Assembly: GCA_016124495.1 (NCBI GenBank)
Contig: WGNP01000007.1
Coordinates: 205,586-269,585, forward strand
Direction: 5' to 3'
DNA length: 64,000 nucleotides
From: Hyphomonas sp.
GTDB lineage: Bacteria > Pseudomonadota > Alphaproteobacteria > Caulobacterales > Hyphomonadaceae
Shown here piece by piece: positions 9,750-18,680 of this stretch. Made by a program: the position numbers and the translations under genes. Each line of letters opens with the position of its first letter. Within the stretch, counting starts at the first letter, position 1. The notes beneath the pieces were generated by a model. The model did not search any database. It saw nothing but the letters and a program-made list of their open reading frames with translations, and was not told the DNA's origin.

Positions 9750-11384
9750 ATGCTGCGGATTTCCGAACTCAAGCTTCCTCTCGACCATGCCCCGGCAGAG
9801 CTGCCCGCGGCGATCGCGGCCCGGCTTGGCGTCGGCGCCGATGAGCTGCTGCACTGGTCAGTCTGGAAACGGGCCCACGACGCCCGGCGCAAGTCGGCCA
9901 TCCTGAAAACCTATATCGTGGACGTCGTGCTGCGCGACGAACCTTCTGCTCTCCGGCGGATGAGCGGCGATCCCCACGTGCGCCCCACACCCGACACGGC
10001 CTATCGCCCCCCCGCGGCGCCGCCGCGCCCTTCCCGGCTGCGTCCGGTCGTCATCGGCGCGGGCCCCTGCGGCCTGTTCGCAGGCCTGATTCTGGCCGAG
10101 CTGGGCCTGCGCCCGATCATCCTCGACCGCGGCAAGGTGGTCCGGGAGCGGACCCAGGATACCTGGGGCCTCTGGCGCCGCAGCCAACTCGATCCGGAGT
10201 CCAACGTCCAGTACGGCGAAGGCGGCGCCGGCACATTCTCAGACGGCAAGCTCTACAGCCAGATCAAGGACCCGCGCTTTCTCGGCCGGAAGGTGCTCAC
10301 CGAATTTGTGGCCGCCGGTGCCCCTCCGGAGATCCTCACCGATGCCCACCCGCATATCGGCACCTTCCGGCTGGTGACCATGGTCGAAAGCCTGCGCGCC
10401 AAGATCGAGGCGCTCGGCGGGGAATACCGTTTCCAGCAACGCGTGACCGATGTGGAACTCAGCCGCAGCCCGGACGGGACGCATGTGCTGCGCGGCGTAC
10501 ACCTGCACACGGGCGAATTCCTTGAAGCCGCGCAGGTCGTTCTGGCCGTCGGGCATTCGTCACGCGACACGTTCGAGGCCCTCTACAATCGCGGGGTCCA
10601 TATCGAGGCCAAGCCGTTCTCAATCGGCTTCCGCATCGAGCATCCGCAGTCCTGGATCGACAAGGCGATGTTCGGCGCCTGCGCCGGTCATCCTGATCTC
10701 GGCGCGGCGGCCTATTCGCTGTCCCATCATGCCGCCAATGGCCGGACCGCCTACAGCTTCTGCATGTGCCCGGGCGGCACCGTGGTGGCCGCCGCGTCGG
10801 AGCCCGGCCGCCTCGTCACCAACGGCATGAGCCAGTACTCACGCAACGAGCGCAACGCCAATGCCGGCTTCGTCGTCGGCATTTCACCCGCCGACTATCC
10901 CGGCGATCATCCGCTCGCCGGAATCGCGCTTCAGCGCGATCTTGAAGCCCGTGCCTTTGCTGCCGGCGGGCGTGATTACTTCGCGCCCGGCCAGCGCGTC
11001 GCCGACTTTCTGGCAGGCCGCGCCTCTACCGCCCTGGGCCCGGTCACGCCAAGCTACCGGCCCGGCGTCCGCCCGGCGGACCTGGCGGCGCTGATGCCGG
11101 ACTATGTGATCGAGGCGATGCGCGAAGCGCTGCCGGTCTTCGGCCGGAAAATTCCGCGCTACGATGATCCGGACGCCTTGCTGACGGGCGTCGAAACCCG
11201 CACCTCTTCCCCCGTCCGCATTACGCGCCGAGCGGATTTCCAGAGCCTCAACGTGCGCGGCCTCTACCCCGCCGGCGAAGGTGCAGGCTATGCGGGCGGC
11301 ATCCTGTCCGCCGCTGTGGACGGCATAAAAGTCGCCGAAGCCGTCGTCCGCGCCATGGCGAGCGAAGCGGCTTTTCAGTCTTGA
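9750..11384 (+). CDS. FAD-dependent dehydrogenase, COG2509-like
   Basis: 544 residues. After an N-terminal domain of about 100 residues (ISELKLPLDH..., WKRAHDARRK) comes a dinucleotide-binding fold (PVVIGAGPCGLFAGLILAELG, acidic end of beta-2 as LDRG). Further conserved blocks are EGGAGTFSDGKLY, AVGHSSRDTFE, CMCPGGTVV and GLYPAGEGAGYAGGI. This is the architecture of the uncharacterised FAD-dependent dehydrogenases of COG2509; substrate is unknown. Cytoplasmic, no signal peptide. Monocistronic; 231 bp to selA with no gene in between. Confidence 0.9.
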   Translation: MLRISELKLPLDHAPAELPAAIAARLGVGADELLHWSVWKRAHDARRKSAILKTYIVDVVLRDEPSALRRMSGDPHVRPTPDTAYRPPAAPPRPSRLRPVVIGAGPCGLFAGLILAELGLRPIILDRGKVVRERTQDTWGLWRRSQLDPESNVQYGEGGAGTFSDGKLYSQIKDPRFLGRKVLTEFVAAGAPPEILTDAHPHIGTFRLVTMVESLRAKIEALGGEYRFQQRVTDVELSRSPDGTHVLRGVHLHTGEFLEAAQVVLAVGHSSRDTFEALYNRGVHIEAKPFSIGFRIEHPQSWIDKAMFGACAGHPDLGAAAYSLSHHAANGRTAYSFCMCPGGTVVAAASEPGRLVTNGMSQYSRNERNANAGFVVGISPADYPGDHPLAGIALQRDLEARAFAAGGRDYFAPGQRVADFLAGRASTALGPVTPSYRPGVRPADLAALMPDYVIEAMREALPVFGRKIPRYDDPDALLTGVETRTSSPVRITRRADFQSLNVRGLYPAGEGAGYAGGILSAAVDGIKVAEAVVRAMASEAAFQS

Positions 11385-11615
11385 AACCGGAAAAGTCCGG
11401 GGCGTCCCTATCGGCCGGGCAAGAGCGATCTGCCCGGAACCGAAATCGTCACGCCATGCTGTGGCTGAGGAGGCTGTAAAACCCGCTTCGGCCGGACAGG
11501 TCCCTGCGCCGACGAAGGGCCCGCGAGAGAAACGTCTGCCAACCGCCGCGCGCTGCGCCTTGATCCGCCCGGATCTGCCCCTACAGTCAGCCCGGTCGTA
11601 AGCCAGGGATCGCGG

Positions 11616-13007
11616 ATGAGCACTCTCTTGAGACAGTTGCCTCAGGTGGACGCGCTGCTCGCAACCCCGGGCATGGCCGGGTTGCTGAGCGCCTATTCGC
11701 GCCAGGAAGTGGCCGATACCCTTCGCTCAGCGCTGCAGGCTCTTCGCGCAGACCTGAAAGCTGGCCACCTGAAGCAGCTTCCGGACTTTGAAAGCGAAGC
11801 TTTTGCGCGAAGCCTTGGTGACAGGATTGAAGCGGAGCGTCAGCCGAATCTAAGGCCTGCGATCAACGCGACCGGAATCATCGTTCACACCAACCTCGGG
11901 CGCGCCCGCCTTGCACCTGAGGCGCTCGCCGCAATACAGGCTGTCGGCGCCGATCATTCAAATCTCGAACTGGATCTGGACACAGGACGGCGCGGCTCGC
12001 GCCACACGCATGTCGAGCGTCTCATCTGCGAGCTTACCGGTGCTGAAGCGGCCCTGGTTGTGAACAATTGCGCCGCGGCGGTCCTCCTCAGCCTTATGGC
12101 CACCGCGCAGGGCCGGAAAGTGGTCGCTTCACGAGGTGAACTGATCGAGATCGGCGGAGCGTTCCGTCTGCCCGATGTCATTCAGCAAAGCGGCGCGATC
12201 CTCAGGGAAGTCGGCGCGACAAACAAGACACGTGCGAAGGACTACGCAGAGGCCATCGATCCGGACACGGCCGTCCTTCTGAAAAGCCATACGAGCAATT
12301 ACCAGATTGTCGGTTTCACCCATACGCCAGGACGTGACGAACTCGCGGCGCTGGCGCACGCCACCGGCACGATCCTGATGGAAGACCTTGGCAGCGGCGT
12401 CCTTGTCGATCTGTCTCCTTACGGCCTGCGCAATGAGCCTGTTGTGTCCGATGTCCTGGCATCTGGCGTCGATATCGTGATGTTCTCAGGCGACAAGCTT
12501 CTCGGCGGCCCTCAGTGCGGCATCATCGCAGGACGCGCTGAACTCATCCGGGGTCTGAAGACCCATCCGCTCAGCCGGGCCGTCCGCATCGACAAGCTCT
12601 CGCTCGCCGCACTCGAGGCGACACTCCGCCTCTACCGCGCGCCGCATGATCCTTTTTGCAGCGTGCCCGTGCTGCGCGCAATTTCCCAGCCCATCGCCGA
12701 CGTGCGTGCGCGCGCGGAAAAGCTTGCCGCAGCGCTGAACGGGTCTGGATTTGAGGATGTCAGTTCCATTCCGAGTGAGGCGTTTGTAGGTGGCGGCTCG
12801 CTTCCGCAACAGCACCTGAAAAGCTATGCTGTCTCGATCGGTATTCCGCCTTATACGCCGGACGCGCTGGCCGCCGCCTTGCGCAAGGCGCGCCCGCCCG
12901 TAATCGGCATGATCCGAAACGACCGGTTTCTGATGGACGCGCGTACCCTGACAGACGGCGAAGTCACTGCGGTTGTCGAGGCCTTTCGCGGGTTGCGATC
13001 CCGGTGA
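11616..13007 (+). CDS. selA: L-seryl-tRNA(Sec) selenium transferase SelA
   Basis: 463 residues, normal SelA length. It is a PLP enzyme that converts Ser-tRNA(Sec) to Sec-tRNA(Sec) using selenophosphate. Visible family marks are RPAINATGIIVHTNLGRA (80-98), the substrate pocket ELTGAEAALVVNNCAAAV, and SGDKLLGGPQCG, whose Lys294 should bind PLP. ATG 11616 fits the family N-terminus. The stop overlaps the selB start by 4 bp, so selA-selB is an operon, with the tRNA gene right after it. Confidence 0.97.
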   Translation: MSTLLRQLPQVDALLATPGMAGLLSAYSRQEVADTLRSALQALRADLKAGHLKQLPDFESEAFARSLGDRIEAERQPNLRPAINATGIIVHTNLGRARLAPEALAAIQAVGADHSNLELDLDTGRRGSRHTHVERLICELTGAEAALVVNNCAAAVLLSLMATAQGRKVVASRGELIEIGGAFRLPDVIQQSGAILREVGATNKTRAKDYAEAIDPDTAVLLKSHTSNYQIVGFTHTPGRDELAALAHATGTILMEDLGSGVLVDLSPYGLRNEPVVSDVLASGVDIVMFSGDKLLGGPQCGIIAGRAELIRGLKTHPLSRAVRIDKLSLAALEATLRLYRAPHDPFCSVPVLRAISQPIADVRARAEKLAAALNGSGFEDVSSIPSEAFVGGGSLPQQHLKSYAVSIGIPPYTPDALAAALRKARPPVIGMIRNDRFLMDARTLTDGEVTAVVEAFRGLRSR

Positions 13008-14875
13008 CGCCGTGTCCTGTCGTCGTGATCGGGCATGTCGATCATGGCAAGACCACACTCGTGCGTGCGCTGACGGGTATCGACACTGACAGGTTGCCTG
13101 AGGAGAAGGCCCGGGGTCTCTCCATCACCGCAGGGTTTGCCTATCGCCGGTATGGGGACGCCGTAATCGACCTGATCGATGCACCAGGACATGAGAATTT
13201 CATCCGCGCGATGGTGTCCGGTGCCTCGGGCGCCCGGGCAGCCTTGCTCGTCCTGTCTGCCACCGACGGCGTCCAGCCGCAAACACGCGAACACATCCAG
13301 ATCGTTGACGCCCTCGGAATATATCCAGGCTTGATTGCGCTGACTAAGGCAGATCTGGTCGCCAGCGCAGAACGGGAGAAGCGCACAGCTGACCTGCGCG
13401 CGGCGCTTGCCGGAACCTCATTCCGGGACGCACCGATGATCCTTTGCTCGGCAGTAACCGGCGAAGGACTGGAGAACCTCCACGGGGCGCTCGAAGGCCT
13501 GTCCGGATTGCCTGTGGCGCCCGGGCCGCCAGGCGTCTTCCTGGCGATAGACCGCGTCTTCGTCTCCGAGGGGCACGGCGTAGTCGTGACCGGAACCCTG
13601 TTGGGTGGTTCACTGAGACCCGAAGACGAACTCGTGCTCGCTTCCAGCGCTCAGGTTGTGACCATCCGCCGGATTCAGGTCCGGGGCTGCGATGTTCCGG
13701 AAGCTCAGGCGGGGGAGCGTACGGCGCTGAACCTGCGGGCCATTGCATCCGGCGAAGTCAAACCGGGCGACATTCTCTGCTCACCGGGCACCTGCTCTGC
13801 GTCGCTGAATACAGATGTAGTGATCGAAATTCCGCTGTCGGCCAGCCGTGCTCTTCGGCATATGGAAGACGTCCGTATACTGTACGCGACGGCCCACGCT
13901 GCTGCGACCGTCCGTTTGCTGGACGCAAAGCAGATCGGGCCCGGTGAGAAGGGATTTGCCCAGCTGCGTTTCGCAGCGCCCGTCACTGCATTTGCCGGGC
14001 AACGCGCGATCCTGCGCAGCTTCTCGCCTCAGCAGACCCTGGGCGGCGCCGTCGTTCTCGATCCGGCGGCTGCGCCGGTGAAGGCTGGCAGGGCTTTGCG
14101 GCTGGCGACCCTCAGGGCCGCCGAGCCTGGAGACGTACCGGCGCTGGCCGGCGCGCTGGCTGAGGAACATGGCGGCTGCGTGCGTCTGGAGGACATCTCG
14201 CGGTTGGCGCGCGCCCCGGTCAGCCAGGTCAGGGCAAGACTGGGCGACGGGTTTATCGAGATCGCTGAGGGGGTTGCTGCGACAGCGGCGGCCGGCGGGC
14301 TTGCAGTGGAAGGCTACCGGGCACGCCTTTCGGCCTTTCACCGGGCGAACCCTTTGAAGCTGCGTGCTCTGCGGTCAGATATCACAGATGCCCGGCTGCC
14401 CCCTGCTCTGGCGCAACATGCCGAAACAGCGCTCGCCGCGGCCGGGACGGTTCGCCTTTCTGGTGCGTATGCGGCGCTGGCAGGACATGATCCTTCAGAT
14501 CACCTGACACCGGAAAACGCGGCGCGCATGGAAGCCTTGACCCGCGAACTCGCATCGGCCGGTCTCGCGCCTGCAGGGATCGATGTGCTGATGCGGGCGC
14601 CCGGCGATGAAGACCTGATCGCGCTGCTGATCGAAGCCGGAACGGTCATCCGGCTGTATAATGTCTCGTTGAAACAGACGATCCTCTTCCATGCCGACGC
14701 AGTGCGAGACGCTGCGCGGATCCTGAGGGAGAGCTTTCCGGGCGAAGCGGCGTTTACAACCGGGGAGGCGCGCATAGCCCTGCGCACCAGCCGGAAATAC
14801 ATTGTTCCGCTGCTCGAACATTTCGACGCGGCCGGCATAACCCGGCGGAAGGGTGACACACGCTACACGGTCTGA
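13004..14875 (+). CDS. selB: Selenocysteine-specific elongation factor SelB
   Basis: 623 residues, GTG start overlapping the selA stop. The G domain has GHVDHGKT (9-16) and DAPGHENF, as in SelB/EF-Tu, and is followed by EF-Tu-like barrel domains and winged-helix repeats (ending FDAAGITRRKGDTRYTV) that bind SECIS RNA. It delivers Sec-tRNA(Sec) to in-frame UGA codons next to a SECIS. A client selenoprotein lies about 1.9 kb downstream, which makes the cluster self-consistent. Confidence 0.97.
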   Translation: MTPCPVVVIGHVDHGKTTLVRALTGIDTDRLPEEKARGLSITAGFAYRRYGDAVIDLIDAPGHENFIRAMVSGASGARAALLVLSATDGVQPQTREHIQIVDALGIYPGLIALTKADLVASAEREKRTADLRAALAGTSFRDAPMILCSAVTGEGLENLHGALEGLSGLPVAPGPPGVFLAIDRVFVSEGHGVVVTGTLLGGSLRPEDELVLASSAQVVTIRRIQVRGCDVPEAQAGERTALNLRAIASGEVKPGDILCSPGTCSASLNTDVVIEIPLSASRALRHMEDVRILYATAHAAATVRLLDAKQIGPGEKGFAQLRFAAPVTAFAGQRAILRSFSPQQTLGGAVVLDPAAAPVKAGRALRLATLRAAEPGDVPALAGALAEEHGGCVRLEDISRLARAPVSQVRARLGDGFIEIAEGVAATAAAGGLAVEGYRARLSAFHRANPLKLRALRSDITDARLPPALAQHAETALAAAGTVRLSGAYAALAGHDPSDHLTPENAARMEALTRELASAGLAPAGIDVLMRAPGDEDLIALLIEAGTVIRLYNVSLKQTILFHADAVRDAARILRESFPGEAAFTTGEARIALRTSRKYIVPLLEHFDAAGITRRKGDTRYTV

Positions 14876-14916
14876 GTTTGACGCAGGCCCCGGCCGCGTT
14901 ACTGTGGCCATGTCTT

Positions 14917-15008
14917 GGAGGTGACTGGAGTCTGGTGGCTTCCCTGGTCTTCAAAACCACGGACACGCCAACACGGCGTGTGGTGGGTTCGATTCCCATC
15001 CACCTCCG
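14917..15008 (+). tRNA. selC: tRNA-Sec (anticodon TCA), UGA-decoding
   Basis: The 5' end GGAGGTGA pairs with CCACCTCC at the 3' end to give the long acceptor stem of tRNA-Sec (7 pairs plus an A-C mismatch at the eighth). The anticodon loop CTTCAAA holds TCA at 14951-14953. A long variable arm has a perfect 7-bp stem, ACACGCC (14963-14969) with GGCGTGT (14975-14981). The T arm is GTGGG-TTCGATT-CCCAT. About 92 nt, discriminator G, CCA not fully encoded (CCG follows). It lies 41 bp after selB, completing selA-selB-selC. Confidence 0.95.
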
Positions 15009-15083
15009 CCGCGGGCGGCCCCTCTCTGGACAAAGCCATTGGCCTGCCCCCAATAAGTTGACACGAGACCACGGAGATATCCC

Positions 15084-16673
15084 ATGACCGAACCGAAGCC
15101 GGGTTTCTCCCTGAAATCGCTGGCCGGAGGTACTCACGCGTTTCCGGCCGGCGGACCGTCCCTCGTCGTATTCGTCAAGGAAGACTGCGAAACCTGCAAC
15201 ACAGCAGCCCCCGTCATCGAGGCCTTTCATCGGGCGTATGGCGAAAAACTACAGGTACTGATGCCGTCCCAGTCGGGCGAAGCCAGCGCCTTGTTTGCGG
15301 CGCGTCACAGTCTGACGTTTCCGGTTCTTGACGATACGGGCTGCAAAACCTCCTTCGACTGGGACATAGAAATCGTGCCGTCCGTTTTCTGGCTGAACCC
15401 CGATGGCTCGCTCCAGCAGCATTTCGAAGGGTTTGTCCGGGCCGAATGGCAGGCGCTCAGCGCCGAAATTGCGGCAAGCCTTTCCCTGCCGCAGGCCCAG
15501 ATAGACTGGGACGCGCTTCCGGCCTGGCGACCTGGCTGCGGCTCCCGCCACCTGTATCCGGAAATCTTTGCGCGTCTCAGCGCCGAGGCGAATGGCGAGC
15601 TGTTGCGCGCCCGCCGCATCGAGATTGGTGAAGCCGATGACGTCGCCGAGTTCATGTTTGACCAGGGCTTTTCCGATGGCCTGCCGCTCGTTCCGCCGAC
15701 GCCTGAACGCGTGCTCAGGATGTTGGGGGGCACACACCGCGCGCCGCAGGACCTGATCGCGGTCGTACCGCCCAACATGGGAGAGGCTACCACCGAAAAG
15801 GTCGCGATCAATGCCGTCATGGCCGGCTGCAAACCGGAATACATGCCGGTCCTTATCGCCGCACTGGAAGCGGTGTGTACCGACGCATTCAACATCCACG
15901 GCGTGACAGCCACGACAATGGGCGCGGCGCCGGTGATTGTGGTCAATGGTCCGATCCGGGACCGCATCGGCATGAACAAGGGCCTGGGCGCGCTCGGATC
16001 GGGCAACCGCGCCAATGCCACGATCGGGCGTGCCCTGCGCCTGATCGTCGGCAATGTCGGCGGCGGCAAGCCGGGCGGTGTCGAGCGGTCCACACTCGGC
16101 AATCCGATGAAGTACACGATGTGCTTTGCAGAAAACGAAGAGCGCTCGCCCTGGCCGCCCCTGCATGTCGAACGGGGATTCAACAAGGATGATTCGGTCG
16201 TCACCGTATTTGCGATGACCGGCGGGCCAGTGCACATTGTTGACCAGGAATCGCGTGAACCACGCCAGGTCGCAGGCTCCATTGGCCTTGGACTCGAAGG
16301 TGTCTTTCTTCCGAAACTGCGAAACTTACCCGTCGACGCCCTGCTGGTCGTTTGCCCCGAACACATCGACACCCTGATGAGCCAGGGCCACTATACGAAG
16401 GCTGAGCTGCGCGCGCGGATCCAGGAGGTGACGTCGCGCCCGCTGAGCGAGATGGTCGCGAGCGACACATCGGGCGCCGGAATACCAAAGGCGACTGCGG
16501 AGAAGATGGGGGCGGAGAAACTCAGGGCGTCAGCGCCGAAGTTTGCGGGTGAGGAATACATTCATATCGTGGTCGCCGGATCCGACGCCGGCAAGTTCAG
16601 TTCGGCCTTTCACGGCTGGGCAACGGGCGAGATCGGATCGCAGTCGGTCTCGCGAAAGATCGATTTGGGCTAG
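15084..16673 (+). CDS. Thioredoxin-like domain fused to UGSC-associated domain
   Basis: 529 residues. Residues 1-150 read as a thioredoxin fold with an active-site-like CETC motif (FVKEDCETCNTAAPV) and a cis-Pro-type EIVPSVFWL. The remaining part (from about 180) is a separate conserved domain with FSDGLPLVPPTPERV, VTATTMGAAPVIVVNGP, SGNRANATIGRALRL and a C-terminal HIVVAGSDAGKFSSAFHGWA. I know this second part only as a domain found beside UGSC proteins; its reaction is unknown. The adjacent UGSC selenoprotein suggests the two form a redox couple (inference). ATG 15084 follows ACGGAG. No signal peptide is evident, so likely cytoplasmic. Confidence 0.75.
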   Translation: MTEPKPGFSLKSLAGGTHAFPAGGPSLVVFVKEDCETCNTAAPVIEAFHRAYGEKLQVLMPSQSGEASALFAARHSLTFPVLDDTGCKTSFDWDIEIVPSVFWLNPDGSLQQHFEGFVRAEWQALSAEIAASLSLPQAQIDWDALPAWRPGCGSRHLYPEIFARLSAEANGELLRARRIEIGEADDVAEFMFDQGFSDGLPLVPPTPERVLRMLGGTHRAPQDLIAVVPPNMGEATTEKVAINAVMAGCKPEYMPVLIAALEAVCTDAFNIHGVTATTMGAAPVIVVNGPIRDRIGMNKGLGALGSGNRANATIGRALRLIVGNVGGGKPGGVERSTLGNPMKYTMCFAENEERSPWPPLHVERGFNKDDSVVTVFAMTGGPVHIVDQESREPRQVAGSIGLGLEGVFLPKLRNLPVDALLVVCPEHIDTLMSQGHYTKAELRARIQEVTSRPLSEMVASDTSGAGIPKATAEKMGAEKLRASAPKFAGEEYIHIVVAGSDAGKFSSAFHGWATGEIGSQSVSRKIDLG

Positions 16674-16730
16674 AGACTTTGCCGGGACCGGGTATGATCA
16701 GTCGAAGTATAAGCAGAATGAGGATGTAAG

Positions 16731-17249
16731 ATGACAACAATCCTTGATCCGACCGATGAACGAAAACCCGTAGCCCGGCAGATAACGGCCAGATCCGGAA
16801 CCCTGAGCGGCACAATCGGGCTTCTGGATATCCGAAAGCCGCGCGGGAATGTGCTTCTCGATGAGCTGGAGCGCCAGATCAGGGCTGCGGCGCCAGATGT
16901 CACCGTCAAACGGTTCACCAAGCCAACGTTCACCAAGCCGTGCCCGGACGATATCCGGCGCGATATTGCGGCCCAGGTGGATTATCTGGTCGAGGCGCTG
17001 GCTGACTGAGGTTCCTGTACGACGTGCAGTCTGCACGACACAGTCTGGTTTGAAATCCAGGGAATCCCATCGGTCTCGATAGCGTCGTCAGAGTTTGATG
17101 AAGCGGCAGATTTCCAGCGCAACGCACTCGGCATGCCGGAGGCGCGGTATATTCTCGTGCCGCATCCGATTCAGGATGCAACGGACGATGAAATGCGCTC
17201 AAAGGCACAGGACGCGCTGCCTGCAATCCTGGAAGCGCTTACCCGCTGA
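16731..17249 (+). CDS. UGSC-family selenoprotein (in-frame UGA = selenocysteine 93)
   Basis: An ordinary reading stops at TGA 17007-17009 after 92 codons, but the same frame continues without another stop to TGA 17247-17249, giving 172 residues with Sec at 93. The recoded site reads LAD-U-GSCTTCS, the motif that names the UGSC (seleno)protein family, and the sequence beyond it is protein-like (HDTVWFEIQGIPSVS, ARYILVPHP). A SECIS-like hairpin follows the UGA, and selA, selB and selC lie just upstream. ATG 16731 has an AGGA site 8 bp ahead. The function is not established; a redox role with the upstream thioredoxin-domain protein is likely. Automatic callers would probably truncate this gene at 17009. 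Confidence 0.9.
17007..17043 (+). promoter_or_regulatory. Bacterial SECIS element following the UGA-Sec codon
   Basis: Right after the UGA is an RNA hairpin within the coding sequence. The apical stem GTGCA (17024-17028) pairs with TGCAC (17032-17036) around a GTC loop, and an outer stem CTGT (17015-17018) pairs with ACAG (17040-17043). The tip GCAGTCTGC closely resembles the SelB-binding tip of the E. coli fdhF SECIS (GCAGGTCTGC). The loop starts about 19 nt after the UGA, within the usual distance. Confidence 0.85.
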
Positions 17250-17390
17250 ATTCCTGTACATCTGACAGCGGCGCGAAGCGCTTAGGGGTTGCCCGGGCGC
17301 AGCGCTATCAGGCGGCCGAAGAAACAGGATGAGCCAGGCTTTTCAAGTGCGTTTCCATTACCGGGGCCAAGAACAAGCAAAGAGAACAAG

Positions 17391-18680
17391 ATGCCTGCCA
17401 TCTCCATGACACCCACTGAAGTTTCCGACTACATTGCCCAGGCCGGGCGCGATGCATGGATCATCCCGGATGTTCCCGCCAGCACGCCGCGGCGCAAAAT
17501 TGCGAAAGTCGGCGTGATCGGCGCAGGCACGATGGGCGGCGGCATCTCCATGAACTTTGCGTCTGCAGGTATTCCGGTCCTGATTCTGGAACAAAAGCCG
17601 GAGGCGCTTGATCGCGGTCTGAACGTGGTACGCGTCAATTACCAGCGCAGCGCCGACAATGGCCGATTTCCTCAGACCGAAGTGGCCGAACGTATGGGTC
17701 GCCTCACCGGTACAATGGAGATGGAGGCCCTGGCCGACTGCGACCTGGTGATCGAAGCTGTGTTCGAAGACATGGCATTGAAGAAGCAGATATTCGCTGA
17801 TCTTGACCGGATTATGAAGCCCGGGGCCATCCTCGCGACCAATACCTCGGCGCTCAATATCGATGAGATCGCGAGCGTTACAAAGCGCGCGCAGGATGTG
17901 ATCGGGCTGCATTTTTTCTCGCCCGCGAATGTGATGAAACTGCTCGAAATTGTTCGCGCTGATCACACGGCCAGTGACGTGATCGCGACATGTATGGATC
18001 TGGCCAGGACGATCAACAAGATTGCGGTGCTGGTGGGCGTCTGTCCGGGGTTCGTTGGTAACCGCATCCTGTTTGCACGCCAGGCGCAGGCGCAGAGACT
18101 TGTCGCGCAGGGCGCTATGCCCTGGGACGTGGACGCCGCACTGAACACGTTCGGGTTTCGAATGGGGCCATATCAGATGTCCGATCTGGCCGGTCTCGAT
18201 ATCGGCTGGAAGAAAGGCGCCAGGACGGCAAACTCGATCCGCGACGCCCTGTGCGAACTGGACCGACGGGGCCAGAAAACGGGCGCAGGCTATTACGATT
18301 ATGATGAGAGCCGCCGCCCGGTTCCATCCGACGTCACCGCGAAGATCATCGCGGAAATCACAGGTGTTTCGGCCGGCAGCGCGCCCGGCCCTGACGAGAT
18401 CATTGCCGACTGCATCCATCCGATGATCAACGAAGGTCTCAGGATACTCGAAGAGAAGAAGGCGCAGCGCGCCTCCGACATCGATATCGTGTGGCTGAAT
18501 GGTTATGGCTGGCCGGCCGACAAAGGCGGACCGATGCTCTACGGCGACATGGTCGGCGCCGGGACGGTTCTGGCAACCATGGAGCGCCTCGGGGCGGCAG
18601 ACGAACGGTTTGCCCCGTCCGCAACGCTCAGGCGCCTCGCCAGGGACGGCGGCCGCTTCACTGACGTGCAGCCTGGTTGA
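17391..18680 (+). CDS. 3-hydroxyacyl-CoA dehydrogenase
   Basis: About 429 residues. The NAD-binding start VGVIGAGTMGGGISMNFASAG is followed by DLVIEAVFEDMALKKQ, NTSALNIDEIA and GLHFFSPANVMKLLEIV, whose His is the catalytic residue, then two C-terminal 3HCDH domains (CPGFVGNRI; GPYQMSDLAGLDIG; IADCIHPMINEGLRILEE). It oxidises 3-hydroxyacyl-CoA in beta-oxidation; the enoyl-hydratase half of FadB is absent. ATG 17391 after AAAGAGAAC is preferred over a TTG at 17289. The stop overlaps the next start (TGATG). Confidence 0.9.
   Translation: MPAISMTPTEVSDYIAQAGRDAWIIPDVPASTPRRKIAKVGVIGAGTMGGGISMNFASAGIPVLILEQKPEALDRGLNVVRVNYQRSADNGRFPQTEVAERMGRLTGTMEMEALADCDLVIEAVFEDMALKKQIFADLDRIMKPGAILATNTSALNIDEIASVTKRAQDVIGLHFFSPANVMKLLEIVRADHTASDVIATCMDLARTINKIAVLVGVCPGFVGNRILFARQAQAQRLVAQGAMPWDVDAALNTFGFRMGPYQMSDLAGLDIGWKKGARTANSIRDALCELDRRGQKTGAGYYDYDESRRPVPSDVTAKIIAEITGVSAGSAPGPDEIIADCIHPMINEGLRILEEKKAQRASDIDIVWLNGYGWPADKGGPMLYGDMVGAGTVLATMERLGAADERFAPSATLRRLARDGGRFTDVQPG

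Noticed and set aside
16731..17009. A 92-residue protein ending at the TGA at 17007-17009
   Set aside because: The frame continues with a UGSC motif and protein-like sequence, a SECIS-like hairpin follows, and the Sec machinery is adjacent; recoding explains it better than a stop.
18137..18152. ACTGAACACGTTC resembling the TetR operator
   Set aside because: Inside the 3-hydroxyacyl-CoA dehydrogenase gene and lacking the AGT end; likely chance.
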